The translations under genes and the position numbers were made by a program. Below the pieces are notes generated by a model that did no database searches, was not told the DNA's origin, and was given only the letters and a program-made list of their open reading frames with translations. DNA of 64,000 nt from Oidiodendron maius Zn (Eukaryota; Ascomycota; Leotiomycetes; Myxotrichaceae), in NCBI GenBank assembly GCA_000827325.1, contig KN832890.1, positions 248,001-312,000 of the forward strand. Direction: 5' to 3'. The first letter of the stretch is position 1. Each line of letters starts with the position of its first letter. Below, in pieces: positions 12,730-27,858 of the stretch.

Positions 12730-13424
12730 AAACATGATAATGAGTTTCAAAACAAGTAGTAGCTAGTCATAATTTAAGAAGTTACCATATAGTAACTAAA
12801 TAGATTCTTGCTTTTAGGTTTATGGCGCATGGCTTTATAAGCTATATTACTCTACCGGCACCGCCGAACGACAATAGATGACTGATTTACCTTTAACACG
12901 GCTGAGTACGGCTAAACTCCCACGGCACCCAATAGAACAATTTCTGGCTGCATTAGTATATAACCTGCACCACCCTATATCGAGGTTTGCTCAGCGGAAA
13001 TGCATATTCTCACTGCCATGGATTTATCTTGGCGGTTGATTAGTGGTGGAAGCTAGATGTAAGAGAAAATATAATCGCGGACTTTGGACAACACGTAAAA
13101 TAACGGCTTTGGACGGGATGAAGAAAAGTAGGCTCGGAATTATGGGTGTACTATATATAAACTGCTGTGTTGGCAACTTACTTTCAGGAACCGAGATCAT
13201 GGCCATATCATACATATGAGCCACCTCTGACGGCCTAACAGGTTGTAAGATGAGTATCGGCCTTTTATTTGTGACTTTTTGTCCGAAATACAATGCTGAA
13301 CTTTTCCGAGAGCTAGCAAACTCTCCGCATACCTGATATCCCTACGAGTCGAACGGATCGTCTAGCTCAGCACCAAGTAATCTAACTCTCTTTCCACATA
13401 CGCAGGCAACCATCATCAAACAAT
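12730..13424. other. convergent intergenic region
   Basis: This lies between the 3' ends of the receptor-like gene and homocitrate synthase. The only frame (13024-13293, minus) has no coding character. Confidence 0.5.
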
Positions 13425-16247
<2,823 letters not shown>

Positions 16248-16883
16248 TGTGTTCTGGTGGTGGTGGAATGGAATGGGGAAGAATACAATGCAAGACTTTG
16301 GATATTTTTGAAGGTGGAGGTGGAGGAGGGGTAAAAACTTTGGCCGTTCATGAGTCAGTGGCGGGGCCGTAATCGGAGGCCTAAGGCACAGAGTTCACGT
16401 GACTGGGCATTCACACTGGGCAACGTGCTGGGTGATCCAGAACAGAGTGCGGTAAGATCATCTCGGCCTCATGGCGAGATTTATCAGGGGCCTGAGCGGA
16501 CGGATGGCGTCATTCTTGACCGTGTTTCGTTGTGGCTGAATTGCTTTGCTTCTTGTTGGTTTTTTGCGCACATTCGCTTTTTCTGCGCAATCGCTTATGG
16601 CTTTTTTATTATGATCGGTTACTGGTAGAACGTTCAGTTCCATCCACATTATGTTAACGTAAGTCCCATAAAATCTGATATTCCTTCACGAAATTGAATC
16701 CACGCTAGACATTTTCAAACTTCAGTGACCTCTTGTGTATGCTCGTTTCCCTACAGTCTTCTAGTCAATTTTACTCACTCTTGAAAACGGCGATTGCTCA
16801 AACAATGCTACTCTGATGTATACTTTACATTATTTCCAGAGTACAGCTACTAGAGATGGTGGCCAGTGAGCATGAGTTCCACA
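16248..16883. other. homocitrate synthase promoter region
   Basis: Intergenic between the homocitrate synthase start and the end of the VOC gene. It holds TGAGTCA (16351-16357) and the E-box palindrome TCACGTGA (16395-16402). No gene was seen. Confidence 0.6.
16351..16357. promoter_or_regulatory. Gcn4/CpcA-type binding site (TGAGTCA)
   Basis: A perfect TGAGTCA heptamer lies 104 bases before the homocitrate synthase ATG. This is the consensus of Gcn4/CpcA cross-pathway control, which activates amino-acid biosynthesis genes on starvation, so the position fits lysine gene control. Binding is inferred. Confidence 0.55.
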
Positions 16884-17489
16884 TCAAAGCTTGCTTCCTG
16901 TGATGGTATCAGGGCGCTTCAGGATGCTCTTCACACTCTCTCCTTTCGCCATGCGGCCCATTATCTCCTCCGGGTCAAATTCGACTCCAATCGGGTTTTG
17001 GTCGAATGCCTCCCCCATCATAAATTTCGTGGCAGCCTCAGCAGTGTCGAAGCTATCTACCTGAGTTTCAATTTCATTCCCATCCACGCTAGAGGTGTTA
17101 GGATAGGTCAATTTCTCCAACGCGGAATGCGGGACCTACTCTGCATAATATATCGACATGGTCGGGCCATGATTGATGCATAGCACTGGCTTAATGCCAA
17201 TCTCTAGACGTTGTTTATAAGCCTGAAAGAGATCCTCGAGCTTATCGTAGGTAAAGGCCATGTGTTCCATGCCTGCGGTTTCTTCGTCCCGGGAATTGAG
17301 GCCAGGCTTGAAAACGATAGCAATCCGATGATGCTCTTCATCGTAAGTTAAGAAAGAAAGAAACTTGTTCTCATAGCTCGCTTTGGCGCCTAGGAACTTC
17401 TTGTAAAAGTCCACCATTTCCTGAAAGCGCCCGGTGCGCAGGACGACATGAGCCAACTTGCTGGGACTGAGGACTTTGACGGAAGACAT
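16884..17489 (-). CDS. VOC superfamily (glyoxalase/dioxygenase fold) protein
   Basis: Predicted 184 residues in two exons (17489-17140 and 17088-16884). The 51-base intron has GTAGGT, a CCTAAC branch site and CTCTAG. The N-terminal half begins with LAHVVLRTGRFQEMVDFYKK, a typical VOC opening in which a His serves as a potential metal ligand. Later come MEHMAFTY and GPTMSIYYADVDGNEIETQ, where the intron falls inside the second beta-alpha module. A Glu in NEIETQ matches the usual last ligand. These enzymes use divalent metal for isomerase, lyase or extradiol-dioxygenase chemistry. The substrate cannot be read from sequence. It is transcribed in the same direction as homocitrate synthase and the zinc-cluster regulator further right. 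Confidence 0.85.
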
Positions 17490-18417
17490 TTTTTCCCCAA
17501 CAGTGGTAATCTATTGCGACACGCGAGGAAGCATGGAAAGGCCGACTGACTGACTGACTGACTGGGAGTCGTTTATACACACATGAGCAACCACAATGAC
17601 CAAGGAACCGATTAGACTCGGAGGAACTTGCCGAAGTCTTCCCTCCGTTATGCTGCTACCGGCGTGATGTCCCTCCGCCTCTACCTCGTCTCAATTGGTG
17701 TGGTCTTGAGTTCCTCCACCTCATCCTCCATTATCCCGCACTCAACCCTGCCTTTCACTAGCATCACCACCAAACTCCGCAAGTATTTCCCACGTGAGCA
17801 AGGCAAGCAAGCTTAAGACGGTTGGGCGGAGGAGCGGGATTTTTAACTTTGTACTCATTTACTTCTCCTTGCAACAATTCTTATTCCGAGGGATCTCTGC
17901 TTTGTTCATCCGGACCAGTATGTCCCAGGACCCGAGTTCCCTGCTCAGGCGAGGCGCAAGACCAGCGAACGATAGGGCAGCCGCTGCATGCGACAGGTCG
18001 ACCACTTTCCCTAATTTTACCCTCTCTTATGCTTTACACTACTTTTTCTCTACTATATAGTGTAGAATCAAGTTCTTAAGAAAGTAAGGTTATCCTTGTC
18101 CTCTAAGCCCTTAAAAATAACCCTTTTCTTACTACTAGATATATACTAAAGTCTATAATATCCTACATTTTGGTGTATTAGAAGTTGGTTAATTGTTTGG
18201 ATATATTGATGAGATACATGGCTGGGGGATTTAGTGATGAGTGGGGCGTTTGTCCGTAATTTGAGCTGTTATTGATCTGGGTTGTTTATTCAACTCAAGC
18301 TAAAGGAGGTCTCTTCAACGCTCAAAGTGCTCATTTGCCAGCCTAGAGTACAGGTTATTCAACCGCTCAATATAATTCCAGTTGCAGTTGCGCCCAAGGT
18401 TGCCTTGCTATCTAAAA
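17490..18417. other. intergenic, no supported gene
   Basis: Promoter of the VOC gene, then an AT-rich patch at 18040-18180. It contains a (GACT)5 run at 17544-17564 and a CACGTG at about 17791-17796. Confidence 0.5.
17544..17564. repeat. GACT microsatellite, five units
   Basis: A short perfect tetranucleotide run just upstream of the VOC gene start. Confidence 0.85.
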
Positions 18418-21351
18418 TCAACTACAGGTGTCTTCGAACCTTTGCTGCGTATCAGTCCACAGGTTGGCCAGATCCCATTCAAATGACTCTGAGAACATCC
18501 GTGCGCCCCACTCCGGTTCCTGCCCATCCATCATGCTCGTACCTTGGAATCCGGCAATCATATCTTCTGCATTCAACAGCGGCATATCATTACTCGTGGA
18601 ATGTTGCTTCCCTGTTCTGCAACTTGAAAAATGTGAGGGGGGCTGGGGCTGCAAACCTGTGTTAGTTGAGAGGTAAGGTTGGGTCTCGAAGGCGGGGCCA
18701 TCTGTTGTTGTTGGTTCGATAGCGGGGATGTGGGTAGACGTAGAGGTAGGGTCATGGATCTGAGGGAAGTAAGCCGGTAACATGGAGAGGGACTGTGGGT
18801 TTGATTGAGAGTGATGAAAGAGCTCCGAAAAGACTTAATATAGGCGTTACGTACTCTCACATCCGTTCTTGCCAACTGCTCTGCAGCGGTGTGGAAATCG
18901 TTCATCGCCACGGGCTCTTTTGAAGGTACAGATAAATGCTGCCAGCCACTCCCTTCATCTTTCTCATGTGTCCGCTTCGCTTTATTCAGACCTTGCAAAG
19001 TCACCTTGTCAACAAATTTCCGTGCGACATTGGTCAGTTCGGTGAAGATCTTGATTGTGAGGTTTGCATTTAAAGGTGTTGATCCGAGTGCGTTTGGTGA
19101 CAGGAATGATCGGACTATGTCCATTAGGTCGATATCAGACGAGGCATAAGGGTCTTTCGGATTTTGCAGGAGATTGGCAAATAGTATCAGACAGCTGGAC
19201 AGAGGGTAGTAGAGTGCCATGCTAAGAGCCTGGTTAGTAGATTGGTCGCTTCTCTCTTTCAAATCGGGTTTGAATGGACGGGATTGATGGAAACTCCCTA
19301 ACTATTTCGTGGAAAAAATTTAAGAATGGGGAGAGAGAAAGAGTGGGAAGCAATCGCAGGGAGCCTCTAAGTAAATACGAACCGGATTATATGATCGCGT
19401 GGCGTCCCACTCTCTAAATCTACCATGTTCAATAGCCTGATAGTTGCTCTTGCAGCCGAGAGACAGATAGAGTGGCTTGCATAGATTCGCGGGCTGAGAT
19501 GCCGTTTGTTCGCGCTCAGTGGGTTTTTTCTTGCACGTTGGTCTGTCCACGAACCGGAATTTGATATTCGATGAACAGTTGTGAGGCAATTGAAATATTC
19601 AAAGTGGAGAACAATCACCGGTATCACCTGCTCCCTGGAACATTGGATTGGTTCCTCGGGTCGAATCTCAACAGGTAGCCTTTTTTTCCATTCTAGGAGT
19701 GCGATATCCAATCTACCAACTGATATGAGCCGCTCGTTATGAGGTCTGTTCCGCGCTTTTTCTGAGTACAGCTCAGTGTAAATTCTACTCTCCAGTACAG
19801 CCAGTTCCGCGTGGGAGCGGAAAATGTCGAATATTTTTGTGCCATTTGGCGTTGTCTCGTGCATTTTTCTTTCACTTGGGAGGTCCACTCCGATATCATC
19901 GTCGGTCATCACTGATGGATGGCCAAGACGTAGGGCTGTAGTCTTGTCTAGAAAATAGACTATCCAGAAGACATTCCGCCTTTGATTAGCCTCTGCCTCG
20001 CTGAGCCCGAAATGATCTAACTTCCGATGCAGCCCTATACCATGAGCTAGTCGACCTGCAGCTGCAATCAAGATATAGAAAGTTTGCGGATCCAGTGTTG
20101 TCTGCTGCATGAATGCCTTCATATATTATTAATTTCTGCCAAATTAAGCTTAGGGATAGGCACTCACCATGCCAATAATAGCCTGCACAGCCATCAGATT
20201 GCAATCTTTAAACATGAGATCCGTTAGACAGCTGCAAGCATTCCGGAAGTATTTCCAGCATTTCTCTTCCGTGAAGCCGCTAATTTCTGTTTTCAAATGA
20301 TGATCTTTGCTATGGATATGAGCGTGCCAGAAAACGCTTCCCAGGCAGAGGACAACATTGAGGCATGCATACCATGCTGACCCTCCAATTGGCTGCTGCG
20401 CATACTGGTGAGAGTAAGCGTCATAAAAAGTTGTCCTGTCGAACAATGGGAAGACATTGTTGAATGTGTCAAAGAAACCTGATAGTTCGGTTCAGCAACC
20501 TCTCGTAAATTGGACAGCGTTTTACTTACACTCGACCAAGATATCTGCGATTTCTTTTGGAGGCAAAGGCTCGCGTTGGCTTGGTAACATGCTGTGCCAT
20601 AAGTCCATGTTGTTTACCTTCCATGGGCCTTCGTTCGTCTTAGACAAGGTAGATATGAACTCGGACAGGTCATTGGAGCCTGTACTTTCGGATATCCACT
20701 GCAGACCTTGAGGGGAGAAGAGCGAAAGTCCCGATGATGCACCTGGCAAGTTAGCATAGATGCAAGCATCAGCTTGTGCAGCAGAGGGGATTGTGCACCC
20801 AAGAAACTAGAAGCGCCTTCCTCCGAAATCAGCAGCGTTGTCAACCTGTCTACCACGTTTTGTGGAAGGTCATCTGCATTCTCGGCCGCTGCGCCATCCG
20901 CCTCGGCGACGGAGTTGGGGTCGATGCCGGACGCCGCCAGCACCGATTCCAGGCGCTCAATGCGACTCTCGACTCGCTGGAAATCACTGTACGCCCTAGA
21001 CAAAAAGCGTCTTTAACATGTGGTATTCTCATATCAACGGTGGCTTGGCGCCGGGATAGCCTTACTTCATGCCCTTTTTCTTCCTCTGGACGAGCGTGAT
21101 GTCACATCTGGCCCCACGGGTAATGCAATGGACACAACTGCTTCCCCCGTGTCGCTCGCATTTGATCTACAGGAGCATACGGTATGAGCCTCCCGTTGCG
21201 GTGGTGGTGAGAAAGAAAGAAAGAATTAACTGACCTTCATACGCTTGCACCTGTCACATGATGTTCGAGCGGAAGTGTGCATCTGGGCCTGCATCTGCGG
21301 GGAATCGCCAGAGTTGGGGCCTCCTGGCGAATCCTGACTATTCACAGGCAT
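18418..21351 (-). CDS. Zn2Cys6 transcription factor with Fungal_trans domain
   Basis: Predicted 808-residue nuclear regulator in eight exons: 21351-21235, 21166-21066, 20995-20799, 20742-20530, 20478-20168, 20116-19379, 19229-18855, 18792-18418. All phases close. The zinc cluster, CDRCKRMK / IKCERHGGSSC..C, is split by the first intron in the same place as in the gene at the left edge. A short coiled segment (RVESRIERLESVL) follows. The fungal-specific domain carries GRLAHGIGLHRKLDHFGL, RRNVFWIVYFLDK and the FDxDxGxxLP-like DDIGVDLP. The C-terminus has a Gln/Pro/Ser/Thr-rich stretch and an acidic aromatic end likely to act in activation. It could control the neighbouring VOC gene or the divergent chitin synthase, but only position suggests so. 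Confidence 0.92.
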
Positions 21352-22848
21352 CGCTGAATGGGCAAAGAGTGGAAGCATCATACAGTACAAAACTGCACAG
21401 CAGACGAGATGAAGTTAAGAGCCGTGGGCTCATCAGGGCTGCCGACCACTGGTTAACAGCAACGCTAAACTAGATCTGGCATAAACAATATCGGTGGTTG
21501 CGGACATGCTCCTCCGAATTACGAGCAATGCGGCGCTAAACTTAATATGGCTATAACTACAACATATCGGTAATATCCCCTACGGATGATTATACAAGTC
21601 TACAGGTACTTTCGTACTAGCACTTACATAATTTTCTCCCCCAATAAATGTCAAGTGGCATAATTCGATCAGGGTATTTACAAGGGTCTAGGTGTTACGA
21701 CCCCGAGACAGTTCGTGGCCTGAGGCGCGGCAGGTTTAGCTCCGAGACCTCCGTTTTTTGCCGGATCCGTTACTCGCTCTAGTTATACGGTGTTCTCTGA
21801 CGCATCATAGCATGAATCAATCTTATTACGTGGCCTGATAGAATAATAGGGGTTGTGCTTGGCATGCCTTACAAAAAAAACTCTTGATATTTCATCTTAG
21901 TGTTCCTATTTTGGTTAAGTGAAATTCGGGCCCTGTCTCAAGCGGAGAGTTAAATATTAAAGATAGCATAGCCTCAGAAACGGCATTGAGCTTATAAACC
22001 TCAATGTTGTGTTTACAATCTTTCAGGACCTTGGAAGTCCCCCTTCGGCAGCCTGATAGAAAGCATTCCTAGTAGTCACCCTGTCGACCTTCTTTCTCAA
22101 ACCAGCCAATTCTCATCCTCTGGCAATGATACTCGGTTAGTGGATGCTCCAACTAGTGATTCGCGCTTTTGAAGGCAGTGAAACTCACAGCTTGTTAGTA
22201 CTAGTTCTATGACTTAATCTCAGTACCGTCAGTCGTTCCTAGAGGCATTTACTATCTGCTACTACAACACACTACCTCTACTCGCTTATGAGTTAATCGC
22301 CACCTCACCTACCTCTCGTTTCCCAACTCGATCTAAATCGCCAAAGGCTTGATAATCGTTGCGACCTTCCTGACTCTTAGTTTACTTTCTAAGGCGTTCT
22401 TCATCGAGGAACCGTTGACTTGTTAGCAGCACACAGGTGTTTTTGTGTTCAGAGCTTTGCTACGCTGTAGCACCACTCGTTCGTGTATACGAGTCGCAGC
22501 AAAGTAAGTCCAAAAGCAAGACCTCTACGTTAATACTTAGTGATACCCCCGAACATATCGTGTTGAATCATCGTTTAAATGGATCAAGTTGTTAGATTCA
22601 ACCTGACTGACGGATCTTTTTTATATTACCAGAAGATGATTACCACTTTCCTAAAGGCTTAAAACGAAGAAGTCTTTCCGCCCTGAACGACCTTGAGTTT
22701 TTCAATTCGCCATACGGTTGAACAAAGTCGTAATACATTGATCAGCAGCCTGTGGAAGACCCTCAGCGAGCACGGACACAGTCATCTCATCCGAAAGCTT
22801 GGCCACAGACCTTTCAAATCTTCACAGAAGACAGCATTCTCGCTGCAC
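21352..22848. other. long divergent upstream region
   Basis: Nearly 1.5 kb between the starts of the zinc-cluster regulator and the chitin synthase. No gene was seen. The pyrimidine-rich last kilobase may hold a long 5' leader of the chitin synthase. Confidence 0.5.
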
Positions 22849-25800
22849 ATGGCTGCTGATGAGGTATCCCCACTATCTGCAGATCAGCAGCCGCTAGATC
22901 ATCCTTCAAGCCTACCACGAAAGCGCGGTCTTGCTCAATCCAAGCAAGCCCAAATGGACGACTATCATTCAAATCATCACTACCGACAACACGTAGGAAA
23001 CATGGAGGTTTTTCCACCGGACACAGGGCGCAATCCTACTCACGGCGACATACTAGCGCGTGATGTTGATGCCAAATCTTCAAGCTCGATGTCTTCAAAC
23101 CAGGGGATTTCGGCCACTCCCACATCTCAGATGAGCCCATATCATGCTAGGAGAAGAGCATGGAGAGATCCTGGAATTGGAGTACGGCAAGTGGAAGACA
23201 AGCCCAGCTCTCGCTTGAGATTCATCAGAGACGGCCTAAGGAAGACTCCAAAAGAGTCACGAAGTCTGAAGTCAACCGATTGCAAACATTCACCGAGCTT
23301 CTGGAGTTTCTACTGTACTGTCATCACATTCTGGGCACCAGGATTTATGTTGCGATTTTTCGGCATACCGTCGAGGGCTCACCAGGAGGCATGGAGAGAG
23401 AAAATGGGTCTCATTAGTATCATCCTCGTGAGTATGGTTATCGTGGCATTCTTTACGCTGTGGTTTAGCAGTACGGTTTGTGGTGAAACCCCAGTCCGGC
23501 TACGCGTCAACCAAGTCGACGAGAGTTTCATGATCTTTCACGGCAGTGCTTTCGATCTCTCCCAATCGCACCATCCAGCGGCTTTGGGTATACCCGATAA
23601 TTCAAACGTGCTATTCGACTTGCCTGTCAAATATGGCGGCCAAGATGGGAGCTTCTTGTTCCAGAACGTCAATGGGAAATGTAAAGGCCTAATAACACTC
23701 TCTGAAGGATCAGATGTTCCAACCAATGACGACGGCGACCTTGCATGGTATTTTCCATGTACAACTTTCCGCCAGGATGGCTCAGGCGCTCCGAATGACA
23801 CAGAACTGTACTACCCCGGCTATGGTTGTCATACTAGCGCTACGGCACGGCACAATTTTTATAACTTGAAGTCCTCGGGTGATGTCTACTTCACATGGGA
23901 TGACGTCAAGAATTCGTCCAGGAATTTGGTGGTCTACTCTTGGAATGTTCTGGATCTAGATCTTTTGAAGTGGTTCAACAGATCGCAGGTTACAGTTCCT
24001 CCTATATTTGCAGATCTCGGCAACAGAACGACAGCTATAAATGCCGCCATGCGCGGTAGAGATATCACGCGTGCTTTTCAATCTGCAGAGAATAAACACA
24101 TAGCCCAGTGTTTCGTGGAGATCATCAAAGTAGGTTATATTGATGCTGAGACCATGGGATGTATCACATCCAAAGTTGCCCTCTATATATCTCTGGTGCT
24201 CGTCTTGTCTCTTGTGGTCTCAAAGTTTCTGCTCGCCCTTTTATTTCAGTGGTTTCTCGCTCGAAAATTTGATATATCGTCGACCTCTCAGATGCTGGAT
24301 TTGAAGAAACGGAATCAAGTTATCGAGGATTGGTCTGGAAACATATACCGTTCTCCACAGATTGCAGATGTGAGGGATAAGCTAACGGGATCAACGAAGG
24401 AAAAGCGCAAGACAGACAGTTTCCTTCTACCCACGACGTCCCGCTTCACGAGCCCTTATACAACACAACGATCGAGAATTAAATTTAATCTTAGCCATAA
24501 CACGATGAAACCTCAGAGTTCGGACTCTCACCCTCGTGCACCAAATCAACACCACCAAACTTGTCAGAGCCACGCGGCCCAAACACCATTCGACATTGAA
24601 GCTTACGCTAGCTTCAATGACATCAATAGCAATTTTGATGCCCCTAGAGCGATGTCAGTCGTTTCTAAAGCCGTTCTCCCTCAACCTCCAATAAATTGGC
24701 AGCCTTATGGCTTCCCGCTGGCTCACACGATCTGTTTCGTCACAGCTTACTCCGAAGGCGAACGTGGGATTAGAACTACCCTCGATTCGATTGCTACGAC
24801 TGACTATCCCAATAGCCACAAGATTATTATGGTCGTTTGTGATGGCTTAATCAAGGGCCAGGGCGAAACCCTCTCGACTCCGGACATTGTTTTGGGTATG
24901 ATGAAAGACCACACCGTTCTCCCTGGCGAGGTGGTAGCATCCAGCTACATTGCAGTCTCAGCCGGGTCGAAAAGGCATAATATGGCCAAGGTCTATTCAG
25001 GATTCTACGATTACGGTGACGGCTCCGCTGTTTTGCTAGAAAACCAGCAGCAAGTGCCCATGATGTGTATTGTGAAGTGCGGAACGCCGGATGAGGTTTA
25101 TCAGAGGAAACCTGGCAATCGAGGGAAGCGCGATAGTCAAATAATTCTGATGTCCTTCCTGCAGAAAGTCATGTTTAATGAGCGGATGACAGAACTTGAG
25201 TTCGAAATATTCAATGGGCTGTGGAACATTACTGGCCAGTCTGCGGAATCCTACGAAACCGTACTCATGGTGGATGCCGACACTATCATCTACCCAGACA
25301 GCTTGACATACATGATTTCCGCCATGGTCAAGGACCCTGCAATCATGGGTCTTTGTGGAGAGACGAAAATCGCCAACAAGAAAGCTAGCTGGGTATCCGC
25401 TATCCAAGTTTTTGAGTATTTCATCTCTCATCACCTCTCGAAATCCTTTGAATCTGTGTTCGGTGGTGTCACCTGTCTTCCAGGCTGCTTCTGCATGTAC
25501 CGCATTAAAGCTCCCAAGGGAGGCCCAAAATTTTGGGTCCCAATTCTGGCTAGCCCAGACATCGTCGAGCACTACTCTGAGAATGCTGTTGATACTTTGC
25601 ATAAGAAAAACTTGCTTCTACTTGGCGAGGATCGTTACTTGTCAACACTCATGTTGAGAACATTTCCGAAGCGGAAGCAGGTCTTTGTTCCACAGGCTGT
25701 ATGTAAGACAACCGTACCTGAAAAGTTCTCTGTCCTGCTCTCACAGCGACGAAGGTGGATTAACAGTACGGTACACAACCTCATGGAGCTTGTTTTGGTC

Positions 25801-26289
25801 CCAGATCTTTGTGGTACATTCTGCTTCAGCATGCAATTCATTATCTTCGTAGACCTGGTCGGAACACTGGTCCTGCCTGCTGCAATGGCCTTTACGTTCT
25901 ATGTCAGTAAGTGCGAAACAACTAGACCTCCACTCTGTGAGCTGTCACTAATCGTTATAGTAATTATCTCCATTATAGGTCCAGTTCAGGTCATGACCTT
26001 GATTCTCTTAGGTTTCATCCTAGGTCTTCCTGGTGTCTTAATTGTCCTCACTGCACACCACTCATCTTATGTTCTCTGGATGTTGATCTATCTCTTGTCT
26101 CTCCCAATCTGGAATTTCGTTCTGCCAACCTATGCCTACTGGAAATTTGATGATTTCAGCTGGGGCGAGACTCGGAAAACACATGGAGAGAATGCCCCAA
26201 AGGAAGAAACCGAAAACGATGGAAAGTTCGATGGTAGTTTGATTATAATGAAGAGGTTAGATGAATTTCAGAAAGAGAGACGAGTGTGA
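22849..26289 (+). CDS. Chitin synthase, class IV (Chs3-type)
   Basis: Plasma-membrane processive glycosyltransferase making chitin from UDP-GlcNAc. The frame is open from 22687, but the first ATG is 22849, which is chosen as start. An intron at 25907-25960 (GTAAGT to TAG, 54 bases) is predicted, giving 1128 residues. The N-terminus is hydrophilic and Ser/Pro-rich. Two membrane segments flank a lumen-like domain, followed by a third near 24200. The catalytic core contains [42 protein letters not shown] and SQRRRWINS, then a C-terminal membrane cluster. There is no myosin motor, which separates it from classes V/VII, and the core is Chs3-like, hence class IV. The intron is a multiple of three without stop, so retention would insert 18 residues in a membrane segment. 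Confidence 0.9.
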   Translation: MAADEVSPLSADQQPLDHPSSLPRKRGLAQSKQAQMDDYHSNHHYRQHVGNMEVFPPDTGRNPTHGDILARDVDAKSSSSMSSNQGISATPTSQMSPYHARRRAWRDPGIGVRQVEDKPSSRLRFIRDGLRKTPKESRSLKSTDCKHSPSFWSFYCTVITFWAPGFMLRFFGIPSRAHQEAWREKMGLISIILVSMVIVAFFTLWFSSTVCGETPVRLRVNQVDESFMIFHGSAFDLSQSHHPAALGIPDNSNVLFDLPVKYGGQDGSFLFQNVNGKCKGLITLSEGSDVPTNDDGDLAWYFPCTTFRQDGSGAPNDTELYYPGYGCHTSATARHNFYNLKSSGDVYFTWDDVKNSSRNLVVYSWNVLDLDLLKWFNRSQVTVPPIFADLGNRTTAINAAMRGRDITRAFQSAENKHIAQCFVEIIKVGYIDAETMGCITSKVALYISLVLVLSLVVSKFLLALLFQWFLARKFDISSTSQMLDLKKRNQVIEDWSGNIYRSPQIADVRDKLTGSTKEKRKTDSFLLPTTSRFTSPYTTQRSRIKFNLSHNTMKPQSSDSHPRAPNQHHQTCQSHAAQTPFDIEAYASFNDINSNFDAPRAMSVVSKAVLPQPPINWQPYGFPLAHTICFVTAYSEGERGIRTTLDSIATTDYPNSHKIIMVVCDGLIKGQGETLSTPDIVLGMMKDHTVLPGEVVASSYIAVSAGSKRHNMAKVYSGFYDYGDGSAVLLENQQQVPMMCIVKCGTPDEVYQRKPGNRGKRDSQIILMSFLQKVMFNERMTELEFEIFNGLWNITGQSAESYETVLMVDADTIIYPDSLTYMISAMVKDPAIMGLCGETKIANKKASWVSAIQVFEYFISHHLSKSFESVFGGVTCLPGCFCMYRIKAPKGGPKFWVPILASPDIVEHYSENAVDTLHKKNLLLLGEDRYLSTLMLRTFPKRKQVFVPQAVCKTTVPEKFSVLLSQRRRWINSTVHNLMELVLVPDLCGTFCFSMQFIIFVDLVGTLVLPAAMAFTFYVSKCETTRPPLCELSLIVIVIISIIGPVQVMTLILLGFILGLPGVLIVLTAHHSSYVLWMLIYLLSLPIWNFVLPTYAYWKFDDFSWGETRKTHGENAPKEETENDGKFDGSLIIMKRLDEFQKERRV

Positions 26290-26342
26290 ATTTATGCAGT
26301 AGATAGCTAGAGCTGATTATCGTAGCTATTCAACCGACAGTG

Positions 26343-26385
26343 AATATCATATCTTCAAGGCGAATTTGAAGTGAGATATGATATT
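26343..26385. other. 3' hairpin after chitin synthase
   Basis: A perfect 12-base inverted repeat (AATATCATATCT and its complement) flanks a 19-base loop that itself holds CTTCAA/TTGAAG. It begins 54 bases after the stop codon. It may be a 3' UTR structure; in a fungus it is not a classical terminator. Confidence 0.6.
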
Positions 26386-26711
26386 AGGTGAGCTCGGGAA
26401 GAGTATCCATGGCATGTGGCTTGGAATCGACAGTCGTCTTATGCCTCGGAGCAAATTTGATGAGTGGGGGGATTGGGTATTCTCTCGACTATTGCAAACA
26501 GGGAAGCCATGGTAACGCTGCGACGGGCTCGCATGGAACCAAACTATGCTCCTGCAATTAATATTTTATGTAACAGTGGGTTACATTATTATTCGGCGAT
26601 TTCGCGAAGATTCGCGCCTCTTCCTTCAACACTTTCTTTTTAACCTCACAATATGACAGCACCACAGCGTCCTTTGGGTGAAATAAGGTCAAATATTACG
26701 CGTTTTAAGTT

Positions 26712-26820
26712 CAACTGAGTCAGTTGACGCTATAGCCGGTCCAGTCGACCCCTCACCAGTTGAGTAAACTAGTTGAGAGAAAGGCCACTGGACTGGCTCA
26801 ACTGGCAACTGACTCAGTTG
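26712..26820. repeat. 109-bp inverted-repeat element
   Basis: The two ends are inverted copies of CAACTGAGTCAGTTG (perfect 15 bases). A second inverted block follows after a nine-base mismatch (CCGGTCCAGTCGACC against CCAGTCCAGTGGCC). There is no clear target duplication. It may be a very small MITE-like element or a dense regulatory palindrome: each end holds TGAGTCA, the AP-1/Gcn4 heptamer. Confidence 0.6.
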
Positions 26821-26931
26821 GCTACCAAACTGTTCGCTTCAATGCCCCTATCAACTTCGTCAACGCCCGACGCGTCTATTTCCATGCCAAACATCAGGCG
26901 CCGATTCCAAATCCGCAGTGGAGTCGCCGAA

Positions 26932-27858
26932 CTACCTCCCATTCGCAACAGCCTTGTTTCTTCCAATGAGGTCTCCCGGATGGATCAGGCTTAGGACGAC
27001 CATAACAAGTAGCATCAATATCGCATCAAAGACATACAAATACACCTCACTTTTTTGTAGCGCTCCTCCTTGTCCCTCCGCAAACTCCGCAATCCTAAAT
27101 ATACTTCTGACCAGGATCAATGCGCTGACTGCATAGAGCGCAAACATATACTTCTGCCACGGCGCCATTATCGAGACAGCTGTTGGGTTGACCGCTAAGC
27201 GTTGGTGGAAGACGGCGGATGTTACCATGAAGACACCGAAGAATAAAATCTGCAACACTAGCCCAATGATAATTATCTTCTCTCCTAAGTTCCGAGAAGA
27301 ACTTCTAGATAGCATACTCCCGCCTATACCCTGCATGCAGAAAGAAAGGACATCACCAGAGACGAAAATTTTCGTCAACCAGTTTGTGCGGATTGGAGAG
27401 AGGGATTCGGCGCATGCAAAAGTTATGAGGCGGCCGAGGACCATGTAGACGGATGCGGCGAATAGGCCAGGGCCGAGGAGGAGGAGGAGCGTTTGCATTA
27501 TGAAGATGCCGACGGAGGTGGTGTTGTTGCTGGCGATGGTGCGGACTACGTAGCCGATACACTCGACTGGGTCTTTGTGTTAGTTTGTTGCTGGAGAAAC
27601 GGAGAGGGAGGGGGAATGGAAGAGGTGAGAACAATGTACGTGGGGTGGATTATCTGAAAGCAAAGTCCTCCGTCTGTAGAAGATTAGGAAGAAGAGGCAT
27701 TTACACAAACCACCGATAATTAGGGGAGTAAAAAATAAGGCTTTCTTTTTATATGCTTGGAAAACATGGATGAAAGTTATGATGAGGAAAAAGCCGACGA
27801 AAATTAAAGCTGCGACTTTGGAGGGTTTGTACTCGTAGAACTCGAACTTTTCTGCCAT
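26932..27858 (-). CDS. RTA1-like lipid-translocating exporter family membrane protein
   Basis: Predicted 262 residues in two exons, 27858-27705 and 27566-26932. The 138-base intron (GTAAAT to CCCAG) joins GGL to FECIGYVVR in phase. About seven transmembrane helices are visible. Family hallmarks are YKPSKVAALIFVGFF at the N-terminus, FECIGY, the GPGLFAASVYMVLGR block, FVSGDVLSFCMQGIGG and RSIFRIAEFAEG. RTA1 and Rsb1 relatives act in resistance to 7-aminocholesterol or export of sphingoid long-chain bases. That role is known for yeast members and only suggested here. Its 3' end faces the chitin synthase 3' end across about 640 bases that include the inverted-repeat element. Confidence 0.92.

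Noticed and set aside
12295-12750. Minus-strand frame very rich in Leu and Phe, looking like a membrane protein
   Set aside because: It is the complement of the acidic Glu repeat in the receptor-like gene (GAG/GAA read as CTC/TTC).
13024-13293. 89-codon minus-strand frame
   Set aside because: Low-complexity hydrophobic translation, no splice context, AT-rich intergenic DNA.
25036-25602. 188-codon minus-strand frame
   Set aside because: Antisense shadow of the conserved chitin synthase catalytic core.
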